Counted from the stretch's first letter, positions 42,272-52,473 are shown. The stretch is 64,000 bases of DNA from an uncultured Paracoccaceae bacterium (GCA_947497985.1 CANMIX010000016.1:1-64000); one strand, 5' to 3'. Notes: generated by a model from the letters alone, not told the origin. A program made the numbers and translations.

Positions 42272-43525
42272 CTACAGACCGATATCACGCATAACTGCAA
42301 GAGCCTGAGACACTTCCTGTATGGTGTTGTAATGGCACATGGAAATACGAACACAGTCTGGCAATTCTAACGGCTGAAGAATGTTACCGCTGTAATGATC
42401 TGCTTTGCGCACGTGGGTGCGAATGCCCTCTTTGTTGAGCTGACCAACAACATCAGACGACGCGACGCCTTGAACTACAAATGACACCGTGCCTTCTCGT
42501 TTCTGATTGTCTGGACCTGCCAAAATTGTGACCTTCTTCATCTCATTGAGACCAGGAAGATTTCCAGTTCCGTTGATCAAAGCATCGGTTAAGACCGTTT
42601 CGTAACGGTTGATTGCCTTTCCTGCGGCCTCGATCCGTTTGCGCGGATCTGTTTCCTCTGAGACCTCACCGCCAAGCCAATCAAAGTAGGCAACAACATC
42701 CGAAATCGCGGCATATGCGCCTGCATCGCGCGTCCCCAATTCCCAGTTATCTGTAGGTCCACCAACAAGAGCTTCATGCGGTAACGCAGTCAACTTGTCC
42801 GAAATCCATGCAATACCGTATCCGTGGCGCGAAAAAACCTTATAAGGTGAAATCGCATAGCCATCGATGTCATAAGCGGCTAGATTCATCTGCCCGTGCG
42901 CCGCATGTTGAATTCCATCGACTATGATCAAGCAATCTGGGGCCACAGCACGGATTGACTTGGAAATCGAGGCTACATCGATTCCAATCCCCGTCACAGG
43001 CGAAGCATGCAAGATGGTCGCGACTGCCACATCAGGTGTCATGATTGCGGCATAATCGTCTGCAGTGACCGTTCCGTCAGCATCGTTATGTGGCACGTTC
43101 AGATACTCCATCCCAACGATATCGGCCCAATGGTGAGCGGCACTTCTACTGGAGGGGTGTTCAATCGAACTGCCGATGATTTTTGAACCTTTCGGCGCAT
43201 TGAGGCAAGCCGTACGGATCATACGGAACAAGAGCTCGGTCCCGGTTTCGCCAACAACGAACTGACCTGATATCGCGTTCATGAACACGGTCAAGTCAGA
43301 CTTGGCCTTTTGAATTGTATCAACCAATGCTGTGGCTGTAGGATTATCCCGTCCTTGATTGTCTGGAATGCCAGCATATTTCGCTGATGTCTCAATCACT
43401 GATTTCAAAGTAAGGGCACCACCCCCATTCTCAAAATAGACGCGCGGCCCGCCGATAGGGCAACTATCGACATTGGAAAACTGGTCGCGAATGGCGTTGA
43501 TAAGCAGTGCGTTGTCTTGGATCAT
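42272..43525 (-). CDS. Class V aminotransferase-fold PLP enzyme, copy 1
   Basis: A 417-residue PLP enzyme of the cysteine desulfurase/isopenicillin-N-epimerase-like branch. Landmarks are YFENGGGALTLKSVIETSA, SSIEHPSSRSAA (phosphate loop and substrate side), VDGIQHAAHG with D203 for the pyridine N, and the PLP Lys K229 in ISPYKVFSRHGYG. The usual NifS active-site Cys loop is not evident, so lyase, epimerase or transaminase chemistry is more likely. A paralogue of identical length lies at 61482. Its lysR gene precedes it on the same strand. Confidence 0.85.
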   Translation of the reverse strand: MIQDNALLINAIRDQFSNVDSCPIGGPRVYFENGGGALTLKSVIETSAKYAGIPDNQGRDNPTATALVDTIQKAKSDLTVFMNAISGQFVVGETGTELLFRMIRTACLNAPKGSKIIGSSIEHPSSRSAAHHWADIVGMEYLNVPHNDADGTVTADDYAAIMTPDVAVATILHASPVTGIGIDVASISKSIRAVAPDCLIIVDGIQHAAHGQMNLAAYDIDGYAISPYKVFSRHGYGIAWISDKLTALPHEALVGGPTDNWELGTRDAGAYAAISDVVAYFDWLGGEVSEETDPRKRIEAAGKAINRYETVLTDALINGTGNLPGLNEMKKVTILAGPDNQKREGTVSFVVQGVASSDVVGQLNKEGIRTHVRKADHYSGNILQPLELPDCVRISMCHYNTIQEVSQALAVMRDIGL

Positions 43526-43741
43526 AGGACTATTCCGTTTGATTGATACGTCGCTGAGGATAAGGTAACCGCGATCAACGCAACGCGTTGGCCGCGCTAT
43601 AAATGGCGCGCATACCTGTCATTGTTTGGAGGAAGACTGTCCTATTTTGGCGGACGCATAAAACGACTAATTGTCATCAGGACATATCGAAAATGCGCAT
43701 GAATGGAGACAAAGGCACCGGTGCTCCGCTCTGTATACTAA

Positions 43742-44650
43742 CTAGTATTGGTAACTACTTGCGAAATCACAGTGTAGTTGCGCCAGCTTTATAATCTGCT
43801 GAATGAACGCATTTGGCCTGTCGTCTCGATACATTGCGACATACGGAATCGGTGGCAAGGGCGTCTCAGTTTCGATGACTTCAAGCTTTCCAGATTCTTC
43901 AAATTGCTTACAAAACTCATACGGGAGATATGCAACTCCAAGGCCAGCAACTGCCAAACCAAGCAGGGCTGTCATGGAATCGCAGACCAAGCTTTCTTGA
44001 AAGACGACTCCACGATCCTTTAGCCATTTATTAAGATACAATCCGGAACCGGATATGTGGCCTTGCGCCAAGACTGGAAACTCTACCAAGTCCCTGTGCT
44101 TGATTGGTTTTGCCAAATCCACAAGACCTTTTTTTGCCATCCAACAATTTCTCACTGTTGCCAATGGGACGGACGAGAATTCGGGTAATGTAAACGTCTC
44201 GGGAATGATGATTAGGTCCAGTTGGCTTTGCTCCAGATCAGTAAAGAGCGCGCGCGCCATATCGACTTTTGGCATTATTTGAACATTCTTAAACTTGCAT
44301 TTTATTGCTGATATCAGTTGTGGCAACCACGTAATGGTCGTCAGTTCCGTTACCCCAATTCGCAGAGATTTTGGTTGGTTTGCTACACCCCGTTGGATCT
44401 CGTTGATCTGATCGTGAAGGAGAAGAATTTGTTTAGCCACTTCGAAAAGTTCTTCACCATGGGTCGTCAACTTGGCCCCACGCATGCTGCGATCAAAAAC
44501 CTCAATTCTGGACCCGCGCTCGAGTTCTTGCACACGTTTCGAGATTGCCGACTGGGTCGTGTAGAGCCGCGCTGCCGCACGCTCAAACGTTCCCAGCTCA
44601 GCTATCCAATACAAGGCCTCAAGCTGCTTGAGAGTGATGTTTGCGTTCAT
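43742..44650 (-). CDS. LysR-family regulator of the copy 1 module
   Basis: A 302-residue LysR protein. Winged helix: LKQLEALYWIAELGTFERAA with TTQSAISKRVQELER. Effector domain: LRIGVTELTTITWLPQLISA, a block nearly repeated in the LysR at 60473 (RLGVTELSSLTWLPKFLENS). AAGGA five bases upstream supports ATG 44650. The two LysR proteins and their aminotransferases form paralogous pairs, so similar effectors are likely. Confidence 0.9.
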   Translation of the reverse strand: MNANITLKQLEALYWIAELGTFERAAARLYTTQSAISKRVQELERGSRIEVFDRSMRGAKLTTHGEELFEVAKQILLLHDQINEIQRGVANQPKSLRIGVTELTTITWLPQLISAIKCKFKNVQIMPKVDMARALFTDLEQSQLDLIIIPETFTLPEFSSVPLATVRNCWMAKKGLVDLAKPIKHRDLVEFPVLAQGHISGSGLYLNKWLKDRGVVFQESLVCDSMTALLGLAVAGLGVAYLPYEFCKQFEESGKLEVIETETPLPPIPYVAMYRDDRPNAFIQQIIKLAQLHCDFASSYQY

Positions 44651-45838
44651 GTCTTCCTTGAGAGTTTTGGGCTTTAACTCATTCCAAATTATCATATTTT
44701 GGAGCACATGATACTCCTAGTTGGAATATAACAGTTTCTGTTTGGCTGCGAAACATGAGATCAAAATTTCTCATTCGGAATACTGCCGATCTGCTGCCCT
44801 TAGAGTCAGGACCCATTGATCTCCACCTGGCGGGGGGGGTTCACGGTTCGAAAACGGAGCGGTGAACAAGCCTGTTTTTATCTAACTGTCAGCTGGGTAG
44901 ATGGCGCGTCTGGTCACTTTCTTCCCCAAGTCACACGGCAAGCCGCGTGTCGATGACCGTTTCCTCAGATCTTCCTCTCCACCATCAGCATTGCAGCTCC
45001 CGACATCTATTGTTTATGAAACCTGGCCCAAGAACTGCGACGGCTAATATATAACATAATATTGATTACACTTCATAAATGCTGACTTAGGCGCGCTACC
45101 CTCAACTGAAACTCTTATTAAAAAACAGCAGTTTATGTAACGCGAGAAACCGGCATAGGAGCTGTCTACAAGCAATTGAGCATCACGGAACGACACAGAA
45201 TAGAGCGTTGGGGAAATACAGCGCACCGCTTTTGAGAAAGGCTCTATTGAAGATTCACCTAAAAAGTGCGTGCAATGATTGCTCTGAAGCCGCGTGCCAC
45301 AACACAGAGTATTTTGTCAAACGCCCGCAAGCTCAATTTGCTGAAGCATAGTCGGAAAATTGTACGACCGCTTCGGTGACATTCGCCATGACGCAACAAC
45401 ATACACGCTGTCCCTACCAACGAGTGCGGCGTCAGCAATCGCCGTAAGAGCAAAAGTCAGGTTTGTCCTGCCAAGCGGTTTTCGATCGACCAAGCTCACA
45501 ACGTCTCCTTAGAGTAGGGTGTCCATAATGGGGACCTTCGTCAGCCTCGCGGCAAATGCCGGGCTTAGGCGCAAAATCACCGATGCTGTGACGCTCACCA
45601 ATGTTCGGTCTAGAGAGAGCTGCAAGTTTAGTCTCGAAAATTTGCCCTAAAGTCACGATGCCGGAAGGCTGGTTTGCCTGACTAGTTCGAATTTTGGTAG
45701 CCACCTCTCATTCCCAAAAGTGATGAGGTTTCCACCAACTAAATTCTCTTTTTATTTGCATCGAGTTCATCAACGATACTCGCAACGTTCTCGACCGAAA
45801 ACTAAAATACGTTAGACACTCAACAGGAGGAAATACCT
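44651..45838. other. Long gene-poor region with a dispersed repeat
   Basis: Nearly 1.2 kb without a gene I can defend. Small frames on the minus strand (45.0-45.7 kb) match no family. It contains the dispersed repeat copy at 45452-45555. The right end carries the promoter and an AGGAGG ribosome site of dctP2. Confidence 0.5.
45452..45555 (+). repeat. Dispersed imperfect repeat, copy 1
   Basis: About 100 bases alignable with 54292-54394 in inverted orientation. The shared core includes TCGACCAAGCTCACAA, then TTAGAGTAG and ACCTTCGTCAGCC, broken by scattered substitutions and small indels. It looks like a decayed mobile-element or intergenic repeat. Confidence 0.65.
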
Positions 45839-46804
45839 ATGTTTAACCGCAGCATCGCAATCGCGGTTTTGGCCGCAAGCCCCACATTTGCTGAAAATTG
45901 GGATCTGCCGCTGGCTTGGCCTGCGGACAACTTCATTAGCGTAAGTGCAAGTACATTTGCTCAAGAAGTCGCAGACGTAACCGAAGGGCGTGTAAGCATC
46001 ACGACACATCCAGGTGGTTCTCTCGGGTTCAAAGGTCCTGAAATGCTCGGCACGGTTCGCGATGGAATTGTGCCAATCGGCGACCTACTGTTGCCGCAGC
46101 AAGTCGGTGATGAACCACTTCTCGGCTTGCCAGGTCTGCCATTCCTGTTTGGCTCTTACGATGAGCTGGAGGCTTTTGACGCTTACTTCCGCGAGGACTT
46201 AGAAAGCATCATGGCAGCACACAATCAAAAGGTGCTATATACAGTTCCCTGGCCCGCGCCACAAGCTTGGGTTAAAACCGAGCTCGCAGACATTGCGTCA
46301 CTAGATGGGATCAAGATCAGAACATACGATCGGACCTCTACAGAGGTGTATGAAGCAGCAGGCATGACGGCCGTTCAACTGCCTTGGGGTGATGTCATCC
46401 CATCCTTAGCAGCAGGTACGATTGAAGGGGTTGTGACGTCTTCCTCCTCTGCGATTGACGGTTCCTTCTGGGAATTCTTGGATGCAGGCTATCCGCTGGC
46501 CCACTCATGGAACATTAATGCGACAACCGTAAACCTTGACGTATGGAATGCTCTTAGCTCCGAAGATCAAGCCGCGATTGAAGAAATCGCCGCGCGTCTA
46601 CAACCAGAATTCTGGCAAGCGTCCCGTGCGGAAGATGCCAAGAACATGGAAGTTCTGGTGGAAAACGGCATTGCAGCTGGGACGGTTTCAGAAGAGCTGC
46701 GTGCTGAAATCATTACTCGTTCAGGCTCAGTTCGTGATGGGCTTCTTGAGGGAATGGGTGACGAAGCGGCTGCGATTATTGACGGGTTCCTCAATCTGAA
46801 CTGA
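45839..46804 (+). CDS. dctP: TRAP solute-binding protein (DctP), second system
   Basis: A 321-residue periplasmic receptor with a short Sec signal (MFNRSIAIAVLAASPTFA). Motifs include GRVSITTHPGGSLGFKGPEM, DGIKIRTYDRTSTEVYEAAG (carboxylate-binding Arg) and VQLPWGDVIPSLAAGTIEGV. AGGAGG sits eight bases upstream. First gene of dctPQM-pxpABC. Ligand unknown; an N-acyl or cyclic amino acid is suggested by pxpABC. Confidence 0.93.
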   Translation: MFNRSIAIAVLAASPTFAENWDLPLAWPADNFISVSASTFAQEVADVTEGRVSITTHPGGSLGFKGPEMLGTVRDGIVPIGDLLLPQQVGDEPLLGLPGLPFLFGSYDELEAFDAYFREDLESIMAAHNQKVLYTVPWPAPQAWVKTELADIASLDGIKIRTYDRTSTEVYEAAGMTAVQLPWGDVIPSLAAGTIEGVVTSSSSAIDGSFWEFLDAGYPLAHSWNINATTVNLDVWNALSSEDQAAIEEIAARLQPEFWQASRAEDAKNMEVLVENGIAAGTVSEELRAEIITRSGSVRDGLLEGMGDEAAAIIDGFLNLN

Positions 46805-46876
46805 TCGGTACCACACCAAGAAAACAGGTGGTTTTTGACGTCTCCTGTTTTTCAACGACTCGCAAGGACTGAATGA

Positions 46877-47389
46877 ATGTTAAATGCCATTGATCGTTTA
46901 TCATTTGTCATGGCGCTGGCTTCAGGCTTGGCCCTGCTTATCATCGCGGTCTTGATCGCAGCAGAGATTATTTTGCGGAAATCCTTTGGCATCAGCATGC
47001 ATTTTCTTTGGGAGATTGCATCCTTCATACAGTTAACTGCGGTCTTCTTAGGCGCCGGCTGGACGCTCAGGACAGGTGGCCATATTCGTGTCACCATCAT
47101 TAGCTCAAAGGCACCGCGCCTGTTTGAATGGCTCGCAACGCTGTTTGGCTTGGCGATCTCTGCCTATTTGACACGAGCCCTAATTCTAATGGCCTGGGGC
47201 TATTTCAAAACTGACCGCACAACTGGCTCCATCACAGATACACCGCTGGTTTACCCCGCAGCTCTCGTGGCACTTGGCGCGGCGATGCTTACGCTTCAAT
47301 TGGTCCTTCGGGTGCTGAGATTAGCGACGGGAGAAGTAACTGAAACCGATCAAACCGGCGCAAGCAATGACGCGCTAGCTTTGGAGTAG
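46877..47389 (+). CDS. dctQ: TRAP small permease (DctQ), second system
   Basis: A 170-residue four-helix membrane protein with DctQ features LIAAEIILRKSFGISMHFLW and TLRTGGHIRVTII. It lies 72 bases after dctP and four before dctM. An ATG at 46873 in another frame is ignored. Confidence 0.9.
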   Translation: MLNAIDRLSFVMALASGLALLIIAVLIAAEIILRKSFGISMHFLWEIASFIQLTAVFLGAGWTLRTGGHIRVTIISSKAPRLFEWLATLFGLAISAYLTRALILMAWGYFKTDRTTGSITDTPLVYPAALVALGAAMLTLQLVLRVLRLATGEVTETDQTGASNDALALE

Positions 47390-47393
47390 CATC

Positions 47394-48695
47394 ATGGGAA
47401 GTACGGTCGTTGTCCCGCTGATCCTTTTAATTGTTGTTCTTGGTTCCAGTGTTTGGGTTGGCCTTAGCCTGCTTGGCGTGGGTGTCATCAGCCTTGAACT
47501 GTTCCGCTCCATGCCGGTCGACAAGTTGTTAGCGCAGGCCGTTTGGAATGGATTGTCATCCCCAGAATTATTGGCGTTACCATTGTTTATCCTGATGGCC
47601 GAATTGCTGATGCGATCGAAGTTTATCGATGGAGTGTTCGGTTCGCTCGAGCCGTGGTTGCGAAATACGCCCGGGGGGCTTCTGCATACAAACATCGTTG
47701 GGTGTGCGTTATTTGCGCTTGTTTCCGGATCATCAGCAGCCACCACTAGCTCTATTGGCCGGATCACTATCGGCGAGTTGAAAGAGCGAGGCTATGATGA
47801 GAACCTTACGATCGGAACCTTAGCAGGTGCCGGAACATTAGGCTTCCTGATCCCACCATCGATTGTGATGATCATCTATGGTGTCTTATCTCAGACCTCA
47901 GTTTTGAAACTGTTTGCTGCAGGTCTTTTGCCCGGTCTACTCCTGACACTTTGTTTTTCCGGTTACGTTGGCATCTTATCCTTTTTTCGCCCCGATATCG
48001 TAGGGGCCCGTGAGGAAATGTCTAAAACGGATCTTTGGCGAGCGCGCAGAGAACATCTCCCTCAGCTTTTGCCCTTTCTAATTCTGATCCTAGCAATCCT
48101 CGGTTCGATTTACGGCGGATTGGCCAGCCCCACAGAAGCAGCAGCCTTTGCAGTAATAATGACCGGCATCATCATGGTGTTCGAAGGCACAATGTCCGTT
48201 CAGATGCTACGTGACGCATGCATCGGGACTTCGCGCATTGTATCGATGCTCGGTCTGATTATTGCTGCGGCTTCCTTCCTGTCGGTCACCATGGGTTTCC
48301 TCGGAATGCCGCAAGCGATTCTGACGTTTATCAATGGGTTGGAATTGGCACCACTCGCGCTCATCGTATTGCTCGTTGTAATCTACATTGTACTTGGAAG
48401 TTTTCTGGAAGGTATGTCTATCATCGTGATGACAATCCCGATTGTGTTGCCGCTTGTTGTTGCCGCTGGCTATGACAGTCTTTGGTTTGGCGTCTTTCTG
48501 ATCCTAATGGTCGAACTTGCGCAGATATCCCCACCTGTCGGCATGAACCTCTTCGTTCTACAGGGTCTAACCCAAAAACCTCTTTCCGAGATCACCCGTG
48601 CTGCATTCCCGTTCTTCCTTATCATGTTAGCATTTGTCCTATTGCTGGCCATATTCCCAGGAATTGTGACGCTTATTCCGAACCTTATCTCGTAA
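47394..48695 (+). CDS. dctM: TRAP large permease (DctM), second system
   Basis: A 433-residue permease with about twelve helices. Motifs are LALPLFILMAELLMRSKF, SGSSAATTSSIGRITIGELK, GTLGFLIPPSIVMIIYGV, SIYGGLASPTEAAAFAVIMT and ELAQISPPVGMNLFVLQGLT. It completes the DctPQM system feeding the pxpABC hydrolase. Confidence 0.93.
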   Translation: MGSTVVVPLILLIVVLGSSVWVGLSLLGVGVISLELFRSMPVDKLLAQAVWNGLSSPELLALPLFILMAELLMRSKFIDGVFGSLEPWLRNTPGGLLHTNIVGCALFALVSGSSAATTSSIGRITIGELKERGYDENLTIGTLAGAGTLGFLIPPSIVMIIYGVLSQTSVLKLFAAGLLPGLLLTLCFSGYVGILSFFRPDIVGAREEMSKTDLWRARREHLPQLLPFLILILAILGSIYGGLASPTEAAAFAVIMTGIIMVFEGTMSVQMLRDACIGTSRIVSMLGLIIAAASFLSVTMGFLGMPQAILTFINGLELAPLALIVLLVVIYIVLGSFLEGMSIIVMTIPIVLPLVVAAGYDSLWFGVFLILMVELAQISPPVGMNLFVLQGLTQKPLSEITRAAFPFFLIMLAFVLLLAIFPGIVTLIPNLIS

Positions 48696-48716
48696 TAAGT
48701 AAACTTTGAGGGTAAA

Positions 48717-49478
48717 ATGAGAATTGATCTGAATTCAGACCTCGGTGAAGGTTTTGGCCCGTGGCGTATGGGCGACGATGCAACCATGTTGACACTGGTC
48801 AACTCTGCAAACATCGCTTGTGGCGGACATGCCAGCGACCCAGAAACCATGTTTGAAACACTTATGCTGGCTTCGGAACACGGCGTAACAGTTGGCGCAC
48901 ATCCAGGCTTCAATGACCGCGAAGGGTTTGGCCGTCGCCTAATCCCAATGTCGCCTGACGAAATCACACGAATGATCGCTGCACAGGTCGGGGCATTGAT
49001 GGCCGTTGCAAAACTGATCCCTAGCAAGGTGTGCTATTTCAAAGCACATGGCGCTCTGGGAAACCTCGCGGCACGGGATATGAATGTGGCGCAGGCCGTC
49101 GCCACCGCGGTTCGCCTGATTGACGCGGAGCTACCAATTCTTGCGATCTCCGGAACCTGTCTTGAACACGCCGCACGTTCGGCCGGAGTCACCGTTTACT
49201 CAGAAATCTTTGCCGATCGGGGCTACCTGAATACTGGTCAACTTGTTCCTCGCGGCTCAGCCGGAGCGATGATCCATGACGCGAAAGAAGCGGCAGAGCG
49301 TTTGATTGGCTTCCTGAAAACCGGCAAAATGCCGGTGATTGATGGTGAGCCAATTGAGCTTCTGGCACATTCGATTTGTGTACATGGCGATAGCCCGACC
49401 GCTGTGGCCATGACCCGAGAGATCCGGCAACGCCTCATGGCGGAAGGCGTCGAATTCCACCCCTTTCTGGTTCCCTAG
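48717..49478 (+). CDS. pxpA: 5-oxoprolinase subunit A (LamB/YcsF family)
   Basis: A 253-residue protein with the LamB/YcsF signature from its first residues: IDLNSDLGEGFGPWRMGDD, NIACGGHASDP and GAHPGFNDREGFGRR, then a VCYFKAHGALGN motif. With PxpB and PxpC it forms the ATP-dependent prokaryotic 5-oxoprolinase that opens pyroglutamate to glutamate. The three genes are consecutive, with gaps of 3 and -4 bases. Relatives may act on other cyclic amides. Confidence 0.93.
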   Translation: MRIDLNSDLGEGFGPWRMGDDATMLTLVNSANIACGGHASDPETMFETLMLASEHGVTVGAHPGFNDREGFGRRLIPMSPDEITRMIAAQVGALMAVAKLIPSKVCYFKAHGALGNLAARDMNVAQAVATAVRLIDAELPILAISGTCLEHAARSAGVTVYSEIFADRGYLNTGQLVPRGSAGAMIHDAKEAAERLIGFLKTGKMPVIDGEPIELLAHSICVHGDSPTAVAMTREIRQRLMAEGVEFHPFLVP

Positions 49479-49481
49479 GCA

Positions 49482-50171
49482 ATGCAAAACGTTTCCTTTC
49501 ATCCTGTTGCTGACCATGCACTTCTGGTGCAGCTCGGGTCCGAAATCAGCGAGGCCCTGACGACGCAGGTTCTACAGCTCGATCGCGCCATTGCCGCCAC
49601 CCCCCCTTTGGGTTTACGCGAAACCGTACCTGCGTTCGTCAATCTACTTGCCGAATTTGACCCATTGGTCACCGACCATCAGGAAATGGAAGCCGCAATT
49701 CGAAGCTTGTTCGATGCCGAGGTTGGTCTCACCCCAAAGGGAACCGAACGAGAAGTGCTCGTATGTTACGAGGACGATTTAGCCCCTGATCTAGATGCCG
49801 TGTGCAAAGCCACGGATATGAGTAGGGAAGCGGTAATCAACATGCATCTCTCAGGCCGCTATTTGGTCGGCATGTATGGATTTGCACCCGGGTACGCCTA
49901 TCTGTCCGGCGTGCCAACAGCTTTGCAAGTTCCGCGAAAGCCCACAGCAATTCGCAATATTCCAGCAGGAAGTGTGGTGATTGCTGGGCCGCAATGCCTT
50001 GTGATGACACTGACTATGCCAACAGGTTGGTGCATCATTGGCAGATCACCAACCGAAATTTTGAGAGCCGATCCCGACAAACCATTCCTTTTTGATGTTG
50101 GCGACAGTGTGAAATTTCGCCGCATAAGCCGATCTGCATATGACGATTTAGCAAAGGGACGCGAAACATGA
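49482..50171 (+). CDS. pxpB: 5-oxoprolinase subunit B (KipI family)
   Basis: A 229-residue KipI/AHS1-type protein. The C-terminal cyclophilin-like domain carries YLVGMYGFAPGYAYLSGVP, QVPRKPTAIRNIPAGSVVIA and TGWCIIGRSPTEIL, diagnostic for the family. It pairs with PxpC. Its stop overlaps the pxpC start by four bases. Confidence 0.92.
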   Translation: MQNVSFHPVADHALLVQLGSEISEALTTQVLQLDRAIAATPPLGLRETVPAFVNLLAEFDPLVTDHQEMEAAIRSLFDAEVGLTPKGTEREVLVCYEDDLAPDLDAVCKATDMSREAVINMHLSGRYLVGMYGFAPGYAYLSGVPTALQVPRKPTAIRNIPAGSVVIAGPQCLVMTLTMPTGWCIIGRSPTEILRADPDKPFLFDVGDSVKFRRISRSAYDDLAKGRET

Positions 50172-51181
50172 CCGACGCAGTTTTACGCGTTTCTTTCGCG
50201 GGGCCGCTGGTCACGTATCAAGACGCTGGCCGAGAGGGGCAAATGCGATTTGGTGTGCCAGCCTCTGGCCCTATGGATCGTCTTTCTCACGCCGCCGCCA
50301 ACGTCGCTTTGGGAAATGCGCCAGACTGCACAGCAGTAGAAATATCTGTCGGCGGGCTGTCGTTGGAATGTACCTCCGGTGCCTTATCTCTTGGCGTTGC
50401 AGGCGGCCATTTTATGGTGAACCGAGCTGAGGAAAGCATCGGTGCCTGGAGCGTTTTCGCTCTTCAAAAAGGTGAGAGACTTACCATTCGCGCCAGTTCT
50501 GAAGGCAGCTGGGCCTATTTGACCTTTGCCGGAACGGTACACGCACCAAAATGGTTGGATCACACTGCAACCCATTCGGCTTCAGGCTTTGGGGGAGGCG
50601 CGTTATTGGCGGGCTCTACAATCCGCGTCTCGGACACCAAAATTCGTGAAGAACGACATGGCGATATCGCGAGACCTACATTTCTGCCCACTAAAGACAG
50701 CGTTCGGGTGGTACGGGGCCCGCAAGACAGGTTCTTTTCCGATGCGCACATCGAAACGTTCTTTTCCGCCCAATATACATTGACGGACTCATTTGATCGT
50801 ATGGGGGTTCGGCTGTCCGGGCCAAAATTAGAAGTAGACGGTGCGCTTTCTATTCCTTCAGAGCCCATCACGCGCGGATCTGTTCAGGTTGCCGGTGACG
50901 GTATTCCTACTGTTCTCCTTGCTGACCATCAGACAACCGGCGGCTATCCGAAAATCGCGACCGTTATTTCTGACGACTTGGATAAGGTAAGTCAGATGCG
51001 TGCCAATGACCGTATGAGTTTCGTTGAGATATCACCACAAGACGCAGTACAAGTTATCCGTAAATCAGCAACAGACCGTACCTTGTATCTTGCAGAAATT
51101 GCGGAGCCTAAAGGAACTTTGGACCAGCGCCTGATGCGAGAAAACCTAATCAGTGGTGCAATCGCCGCCGTCGACGCGTGA
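50168..51181 (+). CDS. pxpC: 5-oxoprolinase subunit C (KipA family)
   Basis: A 337-residue biotin-dependent-carboxylase-like AHS2 domain protein. Motifs QDAGREGQMRFGVPASGPMD, VRVVRGPQDRFFS and TDSFDRMGVRLSGPK are typical, with EPITRGSVQVAGDGIPTVLL near the end. Last gene of the dctPQM-pxpABC unit; IS6 debris begins ~140 bases downstream, so the operon's right edge borders the decayed region. Confidence 0.92.
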   Translation: MTDAVLRVSFAGPLVTYQDAGREGQMRFGVPASGPMDRLSHAAANVALGNAPDCTAVEISVGGLSLECTSGALSLGVAGGHFMVNRAEESIGAWSVFALQKGERLTIRASSEGSWAYLTFAGTVHAPKWLDHTATHSASGFGGGALLAGSTIRVSDTKIREERHGDIARPTFLPTKDSVRVVRGPQDRFFSDAHIETFFSAQYTLTDSFDRMGVRLSGPKLEVDGALSIPSEPITRGSVQVAGDGIPTVLLADHQTTGGYPKIATVISDDLDKVSQMRANDRMSFVEISPQDAVQVIRKSATDRTLYLAEIAEPKGTLDQRLMRENLISGAIAAVDA

Positions 51182-51324
51182 ATGCCGCCTGAATTAATTA
51201 CATCAGTGCGGCAACTGGGGCTGTCGCATTAATCAGCAGGTATGGAAAATTTTCTCCTTTTGACGTGAAGCATGCCACACTGGTCCCCATTTAAGCACCA
51301 TCGCTTTCTAGAGGAGATTATTTT

Positions 51325-51655
51325 CGCGCGGTGCGGTGGTATTTGCGCTTCCCGCTATCCTATCAAGACGTAGTCGATCTGCGCGCCGAGCGTAGGATAA
51401 TGTTGATCGATCAACCGTGTATCACTGGGTGATCAAGCTTGGGCCCGAACTCACCAAACGCACTGAGAAACATCTGCACCGCTCCAGCCTCGATTGGCAC
51501 GTGGACGAAACCTACATTCGCGTTAGTGGCAAACCGCGCTTCTTGTGGCGCGCAGTTGATGCAAATGCCATGTGATCCACTTTCACCTCACCACTCGGCG
51601 GGACGTAAAGGCAGCGAAGTCCTTTCTGAACAAGGCGATCGAACGAGTTCGCCGT
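51325..51655 (+). pseudogene. IS6-family transposase fragment
   Basis: In shifting frames the region reads WYLRFPLSYQDVVDLRAER, then HRSSLDWHVDETYIRVSG with WRAVDANA, and finally RDVKAAKSFLNKAIERVR. These are successive blocks of an IS6 (IS26-like) transposase including the first catalytic Asp region. Frameshifts and a deletion break it. It ends at the junction with an IS3 fragment. Confidence 0.7.
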
Positions 51656-51659
51656 TTAA

Positions 51660-52003
51660 CAACTCATCACGGAACCTCGCGTTGGAGTTTTTCGCAGTAT
51701 ACATTTTCCCAAGGCGATCCTGGTTCGATGTAAGCGATCTTGGCCTCAACGGTGACAATCCAGTCTCGCACTTTCTGCGCAATAAATTCCGGGCCATTGT
51801 CGGATCTTATGTATTCCGGCGGACCGCGCAGGATGAACAGATCGGTCAGTGTATCCAGTACGTCCGTGCAGTTGAGCTTGCGATCACCGCGGATCATGAG
51901 CGCCTCTCTGGTGTATTCGTCGATGATGTTATCGGTCAAACGCTGCTCGTCAGTACGGCCCTGTGGCACCTTTCACTGCGTGGATCGGTGCTGACCCGGT
52001 AAA
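51660..52003 (-). pseudogene. IS3-family OrfB fragment with internal deletion
   Basis: Minus strand: an N-terminal RSTQ..VPQGRTDEQRLTDNII block joins directly to DEYTREALMIRGDRKLN, TDLFILRGPPEYIRSDNGPE and IAYIEPGSPWENVYCE. The catalytic DNGPEF region survives but the segment between the two blocks and the C-terminus are lost. It cuts the CoiA-like gene at about 52003. Confidence 0.7.
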
Positions 52004-52309
52004 ACCCGGGGGGATTACCAGCTGCATTTCGAATGCGTTTTTTTCGCCATCACTTTTTGTGACCAACACATCTGTAATCCATTCGGCACCATCGGGAGAC
52101 CAACCTGCCACCTCTAGCTCGGCATGATAATCTAAAGCACGGGCAGCTTTAACGACGTCGATCTTTAAGCGAGTGTGTGCATAGCTTTCTGCCTTCGGAA
52201 GCGCGCCGGTGTAGCTAGGGTGGTGTGCAAAGAAACGGAAATCACGGACGGACGTTTTAGGGATAGCCAACCATCCTGAGAGTGGCATTAGCAATGTATA
52301 TTTAGGCAC
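52004..52309 (-). pseudogene. CoiA-like protein, cut by IS3 relic
   Basis: A ~100-residue frame with FRFFAHHPSYTG, ARALDYHAELEVAGWSPDG and WITDVLVTKSDGEKNAFEMQ. This resembles the zinc-finger tail and PD-(D/E)XK nuclease-like core (ADVL...AFEVQ) of competence protein CoiA-family proteins. The C-terminal part is replaced by IS3 sequence from ~52003, and the start at 52309 may not be original. The family assignment is by motif only. Confidence 0.5.
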
Positions 52310-52473
52310 AGCACGTAGTTCGTCTCATGCCGTACCAGATACTGAAAAATCTTCTACTGTCTCTTTGGTTTCAATGCGATAGGCCACTTGTCCCATGCTC
52401 TGGCACTCCAGAATGCCGCGCTGAGCTAAACCGCTCTGTCTTTAGGAATTGAACAAATTCATGCTGACAGTTT

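Noticed and set aside
44759-45704. Several 60-90 codon minus-strand frames in the gap before dctP2
   Set aside because: No family motif, ribosome site or sensible composition; part of them overlaps the dispersed repeat.
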